DNA of 64,000 nt from Pseudomonas sp. Irchel s3f7 (GCF_900187615.1 NZ_FYDO01000009.1:137293-201292); one strand, 5' to 3'; positions 18,934 to 28,802 are shown, counted from the stretch's first letter. Numbers and translations: made by a program. Notes: generated from the sequence alone by a model not told the origin.

Positions 18934-20178
18934 ATGAACGATCAACACTGGGGCCCATCCATCAGTGCAGATATCGTGGTCATCGGCGGCGGAACGGCAG
19001 GCATCGGTTTTGTCGCCAGCCTGCTCAAGCGTAGCCCGCATCTGAACGTCACCGTCATCGAGCCCGACTCCCGGCACTACTATCAACCGGCCTGGACGCT
19101 GGTCGGCGGCGGCGCCTACAACGTGGAAAACACCGTGCGGCCGATGGCCTCGGTGATGCCACGCGGGGCCCATTGGCTGCAGGCTGCCGTGACGGGCATC
19201 GATCCCGACAAGCGCCAACTCACCCTCGGTGATGCGCGTACGGTCAGCTATCAAAACCTGGTAGTCTGCCCCGGCCTGCGCCTGGCCTGGGAGAAGATCG
19301 AAGGCCTGGAGGACACCCTCGGCCAGCACGGTGTGACCTCCAATTACAGCTACCGGCACGCGACCTACACCTGGGATCTGGTGCAGAAACTTCGCGGCGG
19401 CAAGGTGCTGTTCACCCAGCCGGCCATGCCAATCAAATGTGCCGGTGCGCCACAAAAGGCTCTGTACCTGTCCTGCGATCACTGGAACAAGACCGGTGTG
19501 CTGAACACCATCGACGTCGAATTCAATCTTGCGGGCGCGGCGCTGTTCGGCGTGCCGACCTTTGTCCCGCCACTGATGAAATACATCGACAAGTACAACG
19601 CCCGGCTGGCGTTCAACTCGAACCTTGTCAAGGTCGACGGCCCGGCGAAAACCGCGTGGTTCGACGTCAAGGATGCCGATGGCAATGTCACCCGCCAGGC
19701 AAAAACCTTTGACCTGCTGCATGTCGTACCGCCTCAGGTGGCCCCGGATTTCGTCGCCCGTAGCCCGTTGGCCGACGCCGCCGGCTGGTGCGAGGTCGAC
19801 CCCCACAGCCTGCAGCATCCGCGTTATCCCGACGTCTTTGCGCTGGGTGATATCTGCGGCACTACCAACGCAAAAACCGCCGCGGCGGTGCGCAAGCAGA
19901 TCGTGGTGGTGGCCGAAAACCTGCTGGCCTTGCGCAAGCAACAGCCGCTGCCGCTGAAGTACGACGGTTATGGCTCCTGTCCGCTGACGGTGGAGAAGGG
20001 CAAGGTGATCCTTGCCGAGTTCGGTTACGCGGGCAAGTTGCTGCCGACCTTTCCCCTTGATCCGACGACCCCGCGCCGCTCGGCGTGGTGGCTAAAGGCG
20101 ACACTGCTACCGTGGTTCTACTGGAACGGCATGCTCAAGGGCCGCGAGTGGCTGACACGTGTATCCAAGGTCGACTGA
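18934..20178 (+). CDS. sqr: Sulfide:quinone oxidoreductase
   Basis: The 414-residue FAD protein oxidises sulfide and passes electrons to the quinone pool at the inner membrane. It has the Rossmann motif IVVIGGGTAGIGFVASLL, and three cysteines placed as in SQR: C112 in VVCPGLRL, C169 in MPIKCAGAPQ and C308 in ALGDICGTTNAKTAA. HVVPPQVAPDF is also family-typical. It follows bigR and precedes a TauE-type permease, completing a sulfide-to-sulfite route with the persulfide dioxygenase. No signal peptide is present, as usual for this peripheral membrane enzyme. Confidence 0.93.
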   Translation: MNDQHWGPSISADIVVIGGGTAGIGFVASLLKRSPHLNVTVIEPDSRHYYQPAWTLVGGGAYNVENTVRPMASVMPRGAHWLQAAVTGIDPDKRQLTLGDARTVSYQNLVVCPGLRLAWEKIEGLEDTLGQHGVTSNYSYRHATYTWDLVQKLRGGKVLFTQPAMPIKCAGAPQKALYLSCDHWNKTGVLNTIDVEFNLAGAALFGVPTFVPPLMKYIDKYNARLAFNSNLVKVDGPAKTAWFDVKDADGNVTRQAKTFDLLHVVPPQVAPDFVARSPLADAAGWCEVDPHSLQHPRYPDVFALGDICGTTNAKTAAAVRKQIVVVAENLLALRKQQPLPLKYDGYGSCPLTVEKGKVILAEFGYAGKLLPTFPLDPTTPRRSAWWLKATLLPWFYWNGMLKGREWLTRVSKVD

Positions 20179-20187
20179 GAACTCCCT

Positions 20188-20994
20188 ATGTTGCTGGCAA
20201 GTCTGTTTGGTTTGGTGATGGGCCTTGTGCTGGGTTTGACCGGTGCCGGGGGCGGCATTCTTGCAGTACCAGCCCTGGTGTTGGGGTTGGGCTGGAGCAT
20301 GACCCAGGCCGCGCCGGTGGCGTTGTTTGCCGTCGGCAGCGCGGCAGCGGTCGGCGCCCTCGACGGTTTGCGTCATCGGCTGGTGCGCTATCGAGCGGCG
20401 CTGCTGATCGCGGCCCTCGGTGCAGTGTTTTCACCGCTGGGCATCTACTTCGCCCATCAGTTGCCGGAAAAAATCCTGATGATCCTGTTCAGCCTGCTGA
20501 TGGTCATGGTGGCCTGGCGGATGCTGCGACGTGAGCGCAAGGAGGAGGGCCCCAGCGACCACGGTCAGGCCAACTGGGGCCAGAAAAACTGCATGCTCGA
20601 TCAACAGACCGGGCGTTTCTCCTGGACCGCCAAATGCACTGCGACCCTCGCGGCGCTGGGTGCGGTCACCGGCGTGGTGTCAGGGTTACTCGGTGTCGGC
20701 GGCGGTTTTCTAATTGTGCCGGCGTTCAAGCAACTGACCGACGTGCAGATGCGCGGAATCGTCGCCACCTCGCTGATGGTCATCAGCCTGATTTCGGCCA
20801 TCGGCGTGATCGGCGCGTTTCAGGCGGGGGTGCGTATCGACAGCGTCGGTGCAACCTTCATCGGCGCCAGCATTGTCGGCATGATCATTGGCCGAAGGCT
20901 GTGCAGCCGGGTTCCGGCGCGGGCGTTGCAGGTCGGGTTCGCTAGCATCTGCGTCGTGGTCGCCGCCTACATGCTGATAAAAGCGAGCGTTTGA
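20188..20994 (+). CDS. TauE/SafE-family sulfite exporter
   Basis: The 268-residue membrane protein contains about eight hydrophobic segments arranged as two related halves, each starting with a glycine-rich repeat (GLTGAGGGILAVPALVLGLG and GLLGVGGGFLIVPAFKQLTD). TauE/SafE proteins export sulfite or other organosulfur anions. It begins nine bases after the sqr stop, so it belongs to the same operon and would remove the sulfite made by the persulfide dioxygenase. The substrate is inferred from context. Confidence 0.88.
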   Translation: MLLASLFGLVMGLVLGLTGAGGGILAVPALVLGLGWSMTQAAPVALFAVGSAAAVGALDGLRHRLVRYRAALLIAALGAVFSPLGIYFAHQLPEKILMILFSLLMVMVAWRMLRRERKEEGPSDHGQANWGQKNCMLDQQTGRFSWTAKCTATLAALGAVTGVVSGLLGVGGGFLIVPAFKQLTDVQMRGIVATSLMVISLISAIGVIGAFQAGVRIDSVGATFIGASIVGMIIGRRLCSRVPARALQVGFASICVVVAAYMLIKASV

Positions 20995-20996
20995 CC

Positions 20997-21044
20997 TGTA
21001 GGAGCCGGCTTCAAGTGCGCCTTCGCCGGCAAGCCGGCTCCTAC
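20997..21044. repeat. Short REP pair
   Basis: TGTAGGAGCCGGCTT and an inverted GCCGGCTCCTAC half are separated by about 12 bases. Confidence 0.85.
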
Positions 21045-21226
21045 GAAAAGCGGTTCTTTACAACTTTAGTGGCTTGCCCTGCCAACAAGCGGTCGTACGC
21101 CTTAGTTATCGCGCGCAGTCGTCCCTTCCAAAGCACCTGCAAACCACCCCCAAGGCAGCGTATGGCGCCGCCCGTCAGCTTTCGATAATCGCCTCCGACA
21201 CTTCGTCCCCCGTTTCGGAGCGCGCC

Positions 21227-22411
21227 ATGCACAACAATAAGAACTTCACGCATAGTTTTCTGCCGGCCTTCATTGCCAGCCTGTCCTCACTCGGCCTGGT
21301 CCCATTGGCCGAGGCGGACATCATGCTGTACGACAAGGACCAGACCACGTTCTCCACAGACGGCTATATCAATGCCTTTTATGTGAACAGCGATGTGGAT
21401 CGCGCTGGCGATCAATACGACCGCCGCCAGTCGCGGGTGAAGATGGGCTTTTTGCCCAACTACCTGGGTTTCAACATGAGCAAGCAGGTTGATGACCTGA
21501 AGCTGGGTGCCCGCTCTTCCTTTTGGGTCACCATCAACGACAGTGAAACCAACGGCACCGACACCGCCATCGACGTAAGGCAGTTCTACGGCACTGTGGC
21601 CAACCCGGAGTGGGGTGAAGTGCTGATCGGTAAAGATTTCGGCCTGTTTGCCCGCTCCAACATTCTGCTCGACGAAATGCTCGCCGGTTACGGCCAGGTC
21701 AGCGATACCTTGGGGCTGGTCGACGGTGGCGGCGTGTCGTTCGGCAACATCGGCACCGGTTACCCGTATCCGTTCCCGACTTCCCAGATCACTTACCGCA
21801 CGCCTGTGCTGGACGGTTTGCGCGTAGCGGTCGGGATCATGGACCCGGTGGATACCAACGACAGCAGCCCGACGGGCAAGGCCTATCAGGAAAACCCCCG
21901 TACCGAGAGCGAGATCACCTACCAGTTCGACCTGGCCGGGGCAAAGATCTACAGCTGGCTCAACGGCAGCTACCAGAGCTCGGACAACACGGACTCTACG
22001 GTCGACACCGTGACCTCCAAGGGTGTCGGCTATGGCGTACAGGCGAAAATGGGAGGCCTGTCACTCACCGGTTCCGGCTTCCAGGCCAAGGGTATCAACC
22101 CGTTTTTCACCAACAATGCCGGCGAACCGACCCTGCGCAACGTCGACAGTGACGGTTACCTGTTGCAGGGCTCCTACAAACTGGGCAAGAACCGCTTGGC
22201 CCTGTCTTACGGCAAGACCAATGACGATGGCAACGGCGTGGTCGGCAGCGGCGCGGATTACGAGACTCGCGGGGTCGCGTTGTTTCATGACGTGAACGAC
22301 AACCTCAAGTTGGTGGCCGAGTACAACCAGTTCGAAATCAACGGTCATGACACCGACGAGCAGAACGAAGACACCGACACCTTCGCCGTGGGCGCGGTGC
22401 TGACCTGGTAA
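21227..22411 (+). CDS. Gram-negative outer-membrane porin
   Basis: The 394-residue protein begins with a signal peptide (hydrophobic FLPAFIASLSSLGLVPLAEA, cleavage near residue 30) and then shows alternating amphipathic beta strands ending with AVGAVLTW, a C-terminal aromatic signature of outer-membrane beta-barrels. It fits the trimeric general-porin superfamily rather than OprD. The ATG at 21227 has GGAG upstream; a 51-residue upstream extension is spurious. It stands alone between the TauE gene and nosP. Specificity cannot be predicted. Confidence 0.85.
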   Translation: MHNNKNFTHSFLPAFIASLSSLGLVPLAEADIMLYDKDQTTFSTDGYINAFYVNSDVDRAGDQYDRRQSRVKMGFLPNYLGFNMSKQVDDLKLGARSSFWVTINDSETNGTDTAIDVRQFYGTVANPEWGEVLIGKDFGLFARSNILLDEMLAGYGQVSDTLGLVDGGGVSFGNIGTGYPYPFPTSQITYRTPVLDGLRVAVGIMDPVDTNDSSPTGKAYQENPRTESEITYQFDLAGAKIYSWLNGSYQSSDNTDSTVDTVTSKGVGYGVQAKMGGLSLTGSGFQAKGINPFFTNNAGEPTLRNVDSDGYLLQGSYKLGKNRLALSYGKTNDDGNGVVGSGADYETRGVALFHDVNDNLKLVAEYNQFEINGHDTDEQNEDTDTFAVGAVLTW

Positions 22412-22711
22412 TAAAGCCGGTCTGCTCATCCTTTCCCTGTGGCGAGGGAGCTCGCTCCCGCTGGAGCGCGTAGCGGTCCGGATTCTGGTCGCGCATCGGC
22501 CGGTTTTGGGCCTGCTACGCAGTCTAGCGGGAGCAAGCTCCCTCGCCACCAACGCGCGTGCTTCACATCTCCAGCTATAGCCTTCAAGTCCTCACCTCCT
22601 CAAACACTCTCATCCCATCGAAGCGGCTACCCGCTACCCAAGTAGCATTCGTCGCACCCCACAGACTTCGTACACTCGTGCCTCATACACACGCACCTGC
22701 GGGAGGTAAGG
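22412..22711. other. 300-bp gap: REP pair and nosP leader
   Basis: The left half is a REP pair. The right half is the nosP upstream region with the motif TACCCAAGTAGCATTCG at 22635-22651 and a strong GGGAGGT ribosome site before 22712. No coding sequence is seen. Confidence 0.7.
22439..22549. repeat. REP-like inverted pair, GTGGCGAGGGAGC class
   Basis: GTGGCGAGGGAGCTCGCTCC is paired with GAGCAAGCTCCCTCGCCAC. It belongs to a class distinct from the TGTAGGAG repeats and follows the porin gene. Confidence 0.85.
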
Positions 22712-23869
22712 ATGCAGCAGAGCGAAGGCGTCGTCAGTGCAATGTCCCAGGCCAGCGATGCCCGGCAGGTCGCGCAGGAGTTGGCACGGCAGTTGTTGCA
22801 TCCGCATTTGGGCCTGGTCCTGTTCTTCTGTTCCGCCGAGTACGACCTGCAGGCCTTGGGTCAGGCCTTGCAGCAAAGCTTCGGCGGCATTCGCCTGGTG
22901 GGTTGCACCAGCGCCGGGGAAATCACCCCGTTGGGCTACGGCCGTAATTGCGTGACAGCGGTCGGTTTCGATCATCGGCACTTTTCCATTGCGGTCGAGC
23001 TGATCGATGAAATGGAACACTTCAGCCTGATCGACGCCCAGCAAATGGTCGAGCGACTGGTCAGTGGCTGCCGCAGCAACACACTGGCGCCCATCAAGGG
23101 CAACAGCTTCGCGTTGACCTTGCTCGATGGCCTGTCCAGCCGCGAAGAAATGGTGCTGGCCGCCTTGAGTGCGGCATTGGGCGACATACCGCATTTCGGC
23201 GGATCGGCCGGCGACGACAATTACCTGACCCATACCCACGTGTACTTCGATGGCGAGTTCCACAGCGGCGCGGCCGTGGTGGTGCTGGTCAATACCTGGC
23301 TGGATTTCGAAGTGTTCACCACCCACCACATGCAGCCCAACGCCGACAAACTGGTGGTCACGGGCGCCGACAGCGCGCTGCGCCGGGTTTTTGAACTCAA
23401 TGCCGAACCGGCGGCCGCCGAATATGCCCGACACATCGGCGTGCCGGTGGCTGAACTCGATCACCGGGTCTTCGCGGCGCATCCGTTGGCCGTGCGCGTC
23501 AATCAGCAGTATTACGTGCGTGCCATTCAGCAAGTGCACCCGGACCTCAGCTTGAGCTTCTACTGCGCCGTGGAGAACGGCATCGTTCTCACCGCCATGA
23601 CGCCGGGCCCGATGCTGCCGAACCTGCACAGCCTGTTCGAAGGGTTGCAGGAGCGCCTTGGGGATTTGCTGCTGACCATCGGCTGCGACTGTTTCCTGCG
23701 GCGCCTGGAGCTTGAAGACGACGGTCGTCTCGAACAGATCGGGACGTTTTTGCGTGAGCAGCGGGTGATGGGTTTCAACACCTACGGAGAACAGTTCAAT
23801 GGCATGCACATCAACCAGACCTTCACCGGCGTTGCCATTGCCCGCGGCCGTGCCCCCGGACATCGCTGA
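22712..23869 (+). CDS. nosP: FIST-domain sensor, NosP-like nitric-oxide sensing protein
   Basis: The 385-residue protein contains FIST_N (GLVLFFCSAEYDLQALG, IRLVGCTSAGEITPLGYG) and FIST_C domains (YGEQFNGMHINQTFTG). In P. aeruginosa the FIST protein NosP binds heme and nitric oxide and controls the adjacent hybrid kinase NahK. The gene order here is the same: it overlaps the downstream kinase gene. ATG 22712 follows GGGAGGT. It is cytoplasmic with no membrane segment. Heme binding is inferred from orthology, not from a motif I can verify. Confidence 0.85.
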   Translation: MQQSEGVVSAMSQASDARQVAQELARQLLHPHLGLVLFFCSAEYDLQALGQALQQSFGGIRLVGCTSAGEITPLGYGRNCVTAVGFDHRHFSIAVELIDEMEHFSLIDAQQMVERLVSGCRSNTLAPIKGNSFALTLLDGLSSREEMVLAALSAALGDIPHFGGSAGDDNYLTHTHVYFDGEFHSGAAVVVLVNTWLDFEVFTTHHMQPNADKLVVTGADSALRRVFELNAEPAAAEYARHIGVPVAELDHRVFAAHPLAVRVNQQYYVRAIQQVHPDLSLSFYCAVENGIVLTAMTPGPMLPNLHSLFEGLQERLGDLLLTIGCDCFLRRLELEDDGRLEQIGTFLREQRVMGFNTYGEQFNGMHINQTFTGVAIARGRAPGHR

Positions 23870-26432
23870 GCTACAGGCCGAACTGGCCAGCCTGCGCCAT
23901 GAAAACCACAAGCTGCAGCGCATCAATGGCGCGTTGATCGAGCGCGTCGAGTCCGGGGTGACCCGTGGCAACGACCCGTACGCGGCGTTCCAGCATTCGG
24001 TGGTGCTGGCCGAGCAGGTGCGCGAGCGAACCGATGCCCTGAACCAGGCCATGGCCGAGCTCAAGGCCGGCAATCATTTGCTCAGCGAAGCGCGCCTGCG
24101 TGCGGAAACCGCCCATCAACACTTGATTGATGCCATCGAAAGCATATCCGACGCCTTTGTGCTGTTCGACGCCGAGCAGCGCATCGTGTTGTTCAACAGT
24201 CGTTTCAAGGCGTTCTGGAGCAACAGTCGCGTGCGTATCAACGCGGGGATGCGCCTGGCCGAGGTCAAGCGCCTGATGATGAGCAACGGCATGTTCACCG
24301 AAGAACCTAGGGGGCATGCCGACGAGAACCTGGTGTATCGCCTGCAGAACGGTCGCTGGCTGCAAGTCAGCGAACGACCGACCCAGGAAGGCGGGCGGGT
24401 GATCCTGTTCACCGACATTACCGACGTCAAACTCAGCGAGACCGTACGCCGCGAGCAGGCCGTGGCGCAGAAGTCGCATCTGTTGCAACGGGCGGTCGAC
24501 AACCTGTCCCAAGGGGTGGCGATGGTCAACGCCGAGGGCATTCTGGAACTGTGGAACCGACGTTTCCTGGAATTGAGCGGTCTGGCGCCCGTGGCAGCGC
24601 ATCGCCCGTTTGCCGAAGTGATTGCCGACAGCGAGTTGACCTTGCTGACGCCGGCCACCCGCGATGGCAACGGCCGTCCGGTGCAGGAATGCGAACAGCG
24701 CCTCTACGATGGCCGAGTCCTGGAGATCCGCACCCATCCGCTGCCCACCGGTGGCTTCGTCAATACCTTCACCGACATTACCGAGCGCTACCAGCACGCC
24801 GAGGCACTGAGCGAAAGCGAGCGCTGGATCCGCCTGATCACTGACCATGTGCCGGCGTTGATTGCTTACCTCAACGCCGATCTGGTCTACGAATTCACCA
24901 ACAAGGTCTATGAAGAATGGTACTGCTGGCCCCGTGGCGTGATGCTGGGCCAGAGCCTGCGCGAAGTGCACAGCGAACAGCATTACCAGCGGCTGGAGTC
25001 TTACGTGGACAGAGCCCTGGCCGGCGAAAGCGTGACGTTCGAGTTCGCCGAAACCAACGTCAACAATCAGGAGCGCTACATGCTGCGTTCCTATGTGCCC
25101 AATCGCTTGGCGAATGGCGAGGTGGTGGGGATCTTCGTATTGATCCGCGACATCACCGAACGTCGGCGCACGGCGGAAGCGCTGCACCAGGCCTATCAGA
25201 ATCTTGAACTGCGGGTCCGTGAACGCACGGCGGAACTGACCAACCTGAACGGCCAGTTGTTGCGTGAAATCGAAGAGCGTTGCCGGGTCGAGTCACGTCT
25301 GCGCGAAGCCAAACAAGAGGCCGAACAGGCCAATCTGTCGAAAACCAAATTTCTCGCCGCCGTCAGCCACGACCTGCTGCAACCGCTGAATGCCGCCCGG
25401 CTGTTTACCAGTGCATTGCTGGAACGACGCGAGCCTGGTTCCAACGAGGTGCTGGTGCGCAATGTCAGCAATTCTCTGGAAGACGTGGAAAACCTGTTGG
25501 GCACCCTGGTGGATATTTCCAAACTCGATGCCGGGGTGATCAAGGCCGACATCGCGCCGTTCGCCCTCAGTGAGTTGCTGGACACACTGGCCGCCGAGTA
25601 CACCGAGGTGGCGCGCAGTGAAGGCCTTGAACTGCATTTCGTTGCCTGTTCGGCGCTGGTGCGCAGCGACGTCCAGTTGCTGGCGCGGATTCTTCGCAAC
25701 TTGCTCAGCAACGCAATTCGCTACACCTACAGCGGCCGTGTGGTGCTGGGTTGCCGACGTCATCGTCAGCGCTTGTCGATCGAAGTCTGGGACAGCGGGA
25801 TGGGCATTGCCGAGCATCGCCTCGAGGAAATTTTTCAGGAGTTCAAGCGCGGCGACGTGCAGCGCCCCGATCAGGATCGCGGATTGGGCTTGGGCCTGGC
25901 GATTGTCGAGAAGATTGCCGGCATCCTCGGGCACCGCATTCATGTGCGCTCGTGGCCGGGCAAGGGTTCGGTGTTTTCGGTGGAAGTGCCATTGAGCGCC
26001 ACGGCGCCAAAGCCTTCGCCGGGCCTGTTGATGAGCGAACCGATGCTGGAACGGTTGCGCGGGGCGCGAGTCTGGGTGCTGGACAACGACGCGACCATTT
26101 GCGCTGGCATGCGCACGCTGCTGGAGGGCTGGGGCTGTCGGGTGGTGACGGCGTTGTCGGAGGAGGACCTGGCGCGGCAAGTGGACAACTACCACGCCGA
26201 GGCGGATCTGCTGATTGCCGATTACCACCTGGATAACGATCAGAACGGTGTCGATGCGGTGGCAAGGATCAATGCCCGTCGTGCCTCACCGATTCCGGCA
26301 ATGATGATCACCGCCAACTACAGCAATGAACTCAAGCTACAGATCCGCGAGCTGGGCCACACGCTGATGCACAAGCCGGTGCGGCCGATGAAGCTGAAGA
26401 CGGCGATGAGTCATTTGCTTGGCAGGCCTTGA
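23850..26432 (+). CDS. nahK: Hybrid sensor histidine kinase, NahK/ErcS' type
   Basis: The ~860-residue cytoplasmic kinase has an N-terminal coiled coil (AELQAELASLRHENHKLQ), three PAS domains (near ESISDAFVLFDAEQRIVLFN, NLSQGVAMVNAEGILELWN and DHVPALIAYLNADLVYEFTN), a second coiled coil, a HisKA domain with His507 in AAVSHDLLQPLNAARLF, an HATPase domain (GLGLGLAIVEKI) and a C-terminal receiver with Asp791 in LLIADYHLDND. GTG 23850 gives a 20-bp overlap with nosP; ATG 23799 is the longer alternative. In P. aeruginosa the orthologue acts through HptB and ErbR-linked control. It is paralogous to ErcS later in this locus. Confidence 0.87.
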   Translation: MPPDIAELQAELASLRHENHKLQRINGALIERVESGVTRGNDPYAAFQHSVVLAEQVRERTDALNQAMAELKAGNHLLSEARLRAETAHQHLIDAIESISDAFVLFDAEQRIVLFNSRFKAFWSNSRVRINAGMRLAEVKRLMMSNGMFTEEPRGHADENLVYRLQNGRWLQVSERPTQEGGRVILFTDITDVKLSETVRREQAVAQKSHLLQRAVDNLSQGVAMVNAEGILELWNRRFLELSGLAPVAAHRPFAEVIADSELTLLTPATRDGNGRPVQECEQRLYDGRVLEIRTHPLPTGGFVNTFTDITERYQHAEALSESERWIRLITDHVPALIAYLNADLVYEFTNKVYEEWYCWPRGVMLGQSLREVHSEQHYQRLESYVDRALAGESVTFEFAETNVNNQERYMLRSYVPNRLANGEVVGIFVLIRDITERRRTAEALHQAYQNLELRVRERTAELTNLNGQLLREIEERCRVESRLREAKQEAEQANLSKTKFLAAVSHDLLQPLNAARLFTSALLERREPGSNEVLVRNVSNSLEDVENLLGTLVDISKLDAGVIKADIAPFALSELLDTLAAEYTEVARSEGLELHFVACSALVRSDVQLLARILRNLLSNAIRYTYSGRVVLGCRRHRQRLSIEVWDSGMGIAEHRLEEIFQEFKRGDVQRPDQDRGLGLGLAIVEKIAGILGHRIHVRSWPGKGSVFSVEVPLSATAPKPSPGLLMSEPMLERLRGARVWVLDNDATICAGMRTLLEGWGCRVVTALSEEDLARQVDNYHAEADLLIADYHLDNDQNGVDAVARINARRASPIPAMMITANYSNELKLQIRELGHTLMHKPVRPMKLKTAMSHLLGRP

Positions 26433-26456
26433 TCTTTCCGCTGCATGGGACGGCCC

Positions 26457-26522
26457 TATTGCTGGCAAGCCAGCTCCTACAGGATTGCGGTGATTCTGTA
26501 GGAGCTGGCTTGCCAGCGATAG
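26457..26522. repeat. REP pair
   Basis: GCTGGCAAGCCAGCTCCTAC and its mate lie between convergent nahK and agmR. Confidence 0.9.
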
Positions 26523-26549
26523 GGGCGACCCGGCCTCTCGGGTAAACCC

Positions 26550-27215
26550 TCAACGCCGCAAATAAGACCCGAAATCAATGTCCCCGGCACTCAGGATCGC
26601 CTGCACCCGGTTGTGCACGTTGAGCTTGCGCAAGATCGCCGAGACGTGGGCCTTGACCGTGGTTTCGGCGATTTCCAGGGTGTAGGCGATCTGTTTGTTC
26701 GACTCACCCTTGGTCATACGTTCCAATACCTGCAATTGCTTGCGGGTCAGGGCCTGGAGCAGTTCCGGAGGGAAGCTCGGCGTGTCGTTCATCCGCCGGT
26801 GGGTGCTGCTTTTGGCGGTGCGGATGATGTCGGGCGGCAGGTAGACGTTGCCGTTGAGAATCTGCTGGATCGCATCGGTCATCTGGGCCCGTGGTGAAGA
26901 CTTGGTGATAAAACCCACCGCACCGTAAGTGATGGCTTGCAGGACGATCTGCTTGTCCTGTTCGGCGGAGACAATCACTACGGGAATGGTCGGCGCTTCA
27001 TTGCGCAGGTTGATCAGGCCATTGAGTCCGTGCATGCCGGGCATGTTCAGGTCCAGCAGAATCAAATCCAGGTCGTCGTGTTCCTGGGTCAGGGCCAGGG
27101 CGCTGTCCAGGTCGGCGGTTTCCATGACTTCGCTGCCGGCAAAGCCATCGCTGATGACGTTGTGAATGGCTTCGCGAAACAGCGGGTGATCGTCGGCAAT
27201 CAGAATTTTGTACAT
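26550..27215 (-). CDS. agmR: LuxR-type response regulator AgmR/ErbR
   Basis: The 221-residue NarL/FixJ regulator has a receiver domain (phosphoacceptor Asp55 in [14 protein letters not shown]) and a C-terminal LuxR helix-turn-helix ([36 protein letters not shown]). Position and length match AgmR of P. putida and ErbR of P. aeruginosa, which are needed for expression of the PQQ-alcohol oxidation genes. No cognate simple kinase is adjacent. The hybrid kinases NahK and ErcS flank the locus and may feed it through an Hpt protein encoded elsewhere. Confidence 0.9.
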   Translation of the reverse strand: MYKILIADDHPLFREAIHNVISDGFAGSEVMETADLDSALALTQEHDDLDLILLDLNMPGMHGLNGLINLRNEAPTIPVVIVSAEQDKQIVLQAITYGAVGFITKSSPRAQMTDAIQQILNGNVYLPPDIIRTAKSSTHRRMNDTPSFPPELLQALTRKQLQVLERMTKGESNKQIAYTLEIAETTVKAHVSAILRKLNVHNRVQAILSAGDIDFGSYLRR

Positions 27216-27271
27216 AGCCTTTCACCTCATTATTTTGATTATGGTGTGGCAACAACGTGCACGCGTAAAGC

Positions 27272-27829
27272 TCAGGGAAAGGGTTCGGGCTGGGCGAGTG
27301 AAACCGGCAGATTGGCGGCTTGCCAGGCGTCCAGACCATCGCGGTACCAATACAACGTCTTATAGCCCATGGTGGCCGCGCGTTTGATGGCGTTCCAGCT
27401 CAACCAGCAGTCGGAGCGGCAATAGAAGATCAGCGGTTGCGCCAGATTGCCGGCGGTGAGGGTTTTCAGGTGACGCGCAAAGTATGCCTGCCAGTCCGGC
27501 GTCAGGTCGCCGTCACCGGTGTTGGCCAGCCAATGGCTGCCGGGCAGGTTTTCGTGGGGCTGGTCTTCGATGAATTGCCCGTTCAGCCATTGGCGGCGAT
27601 AGACATCGATGAGCACCGGACGCGGGTTTTGGCTCAGCAGGGCTTGCAGGGCAGGGGTGTCGACGATGGTTGCGCCTTGCAGTTGTTGCGGCGTCGGGCT
27701 GCGGTACAGGTCGACGCGGTAGCCATCGGCGGAGAACAGCGGGGTGTCGGCCTGCGCAGTACTCAGCAGCAGGCTCAGCGACAGGGCGCTGAAAGTAAGG
27801 TGCAGCAGGCGAGGTCGGGCACGCGGCAT
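27272..27829 (-). CDS. PQQ-dependent catabolism-associated CxxxCW-motif (rhodanese-like) protein
   Basis: This secreted protein of about 185 residues has a signal peptide (LLHLTFSALSLSLLLSTAQA) and a rhodanese-like fold with FYCRSDCWLSWNAIKRA in place of the usual active loop. It belongs to a family found beside PQQ-linked alcohol oxidation genes. The ATG at 27829 is preferred; the 43-residue extension to 27958 is the translation of a REP element. It probably works in the periplasm with the downstream-named ABC components, although its reaction is not known. Confidence 0.85.
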   Translation of the reverse strand: MPRARPRLLHLTFSALSLSLLLSTAQADTPLFSADGYRVDLYRSPTPQQLQGATIVDTPALQALLSQNPRPVLIDVYRRQWLNGQFIEDQPHENLPGSHWLANTGDGDLTPDWQAYFARHLKTLTAGNLAQPLIFYCRSDCWLSWNAIKRAATMGYKTLYWYRDGLDAWQAANLPVSLAQPEPFP

Positions 27830-27917
27830 GGATACAGTCCTTATAGTTATGGACCTATTACATGCCAGTCGGGGGACATTGGGAATGCGACGATAGACAG
27901 GTAGAACCAGTACTAAA

Positions 27918-28003
27918 GTAGGAGCCGGCTTGCTGGCGATCCAGGCGACGCGGTGCAATTGATAGACCGTGTTGTCTGGATCGCCAGCAAGCCGGCTCCT
28001 ACA
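27918..28003. repeat. REP pair
   Basis: GTAGGAGCCGGCTTGCTGGC and its inverted mate lie between the ABC permease gene and the CxxxCW gene. Confidence 0.9.
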
Positions 28004-28010
28004 GGGGGGG

Positions 28011-28802
28011 TTAGTTGGATTTGCGCAGGGCGGCGTGCTGCGGGTTGAAGGTCAGCACGGCGAACAGGGCGAACAGCAGCGTCAGCCCCGTGCACACCGC
28101 CAGCGCCAGCGGATTGAAGCGTTCATACAGGGCGAAACGCACCAGCTCCACCGCATGGGTAAACGGATTTACCGCGCACAGCCAATACAGCCACTCGCTG
28201 GCCTCGCGCATCTTCCACAGCGGATACAGCGCCGATGACAGGAAAAACAACGGGAAGATCACGAAATTCATCACCCCGGCAAAGTTCTCCAGCTGGCGGA
28301 TCGCGTTCGACAGCAACAGGCCCAGGGCGCTGAGCATCAACGCCACCAGCAGCAAGGCCGGCAACGCCAGTAACAGGCCCATGGCCGGTGGCCTCACGCC
28401 GTACACCCAGGCAATCGCCAGAAACGCATACACCTGCAACAACGAAATCAGCGACGTGGCCAGCAGTTTGCTGCACAGCAAAAAGGTGCGGGGCAGGGGG
28501 CTGGTCAGCAGCACGCGCATGCTGCCCATCTCGCGGTCGTAGACCATCGACAGTGAGCCCTGCATGCCGTTGAACAGCAGGATCATGCAGGCCAACCCAG
28601 GAATGATGTAAACCTCATACGGGATGTAGGTGTCGTAGGGCTCGATGATCGCGATCCCCAGCGCTGCACGAAAACCGGCGGCGAACACCAGCAGCCAGAG
28701 CAACGGCCGCACCAAGGCGCTGAGAAAACGCGTGCGTTGCAGCACAAAACGCAGCCATTCGCGCAGCACGATACCGCGCAAGCATTGCCAGTAGGCGGTC
28801 AT
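28011..28802 (-). CDS. ABC-2 type permease of the PQQ-linked ABC system
   Basis: The 263-residue membrane protein has six hydrophobic segments and the ABC-2 pattern IPGLACMILLFNGMQGSLSM followed by YDREMGSMRVLLTSPLPR. The family is specific to PQQ-dependent alcohol-oxidation loci (pedC-like). It forms a transporter with the ATP-binding protein immediately upstream, and their genes overlap in an ATGA. The exported or sensed substrate is unknown. Its gene ends next to a REP pair. Confidence 0.9.
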   Translation of the reverse strand: MTAYWQCLRGIVLREWLRFVLQRTRFLSALVRPLLWLLVFAAGFRAALGIAIIEPYDTYIPYEVYIIPGLACMILLFNGMQGSLSMVYDREMGSMRVLLTSPLPRTFLLCSKLLATSLISLLQVYAFLAIAWVYGVRPPAMGLLLALPALLLVALMLSALGLLLSNAIRQLENFAGVMNFVIFPLFFLSSALYPLWKMREASEWLYWLCAVNPFTHAVELVRFALYERFNPLALAVCTGLTLLFALFAVLTFNPQHAALRKSN

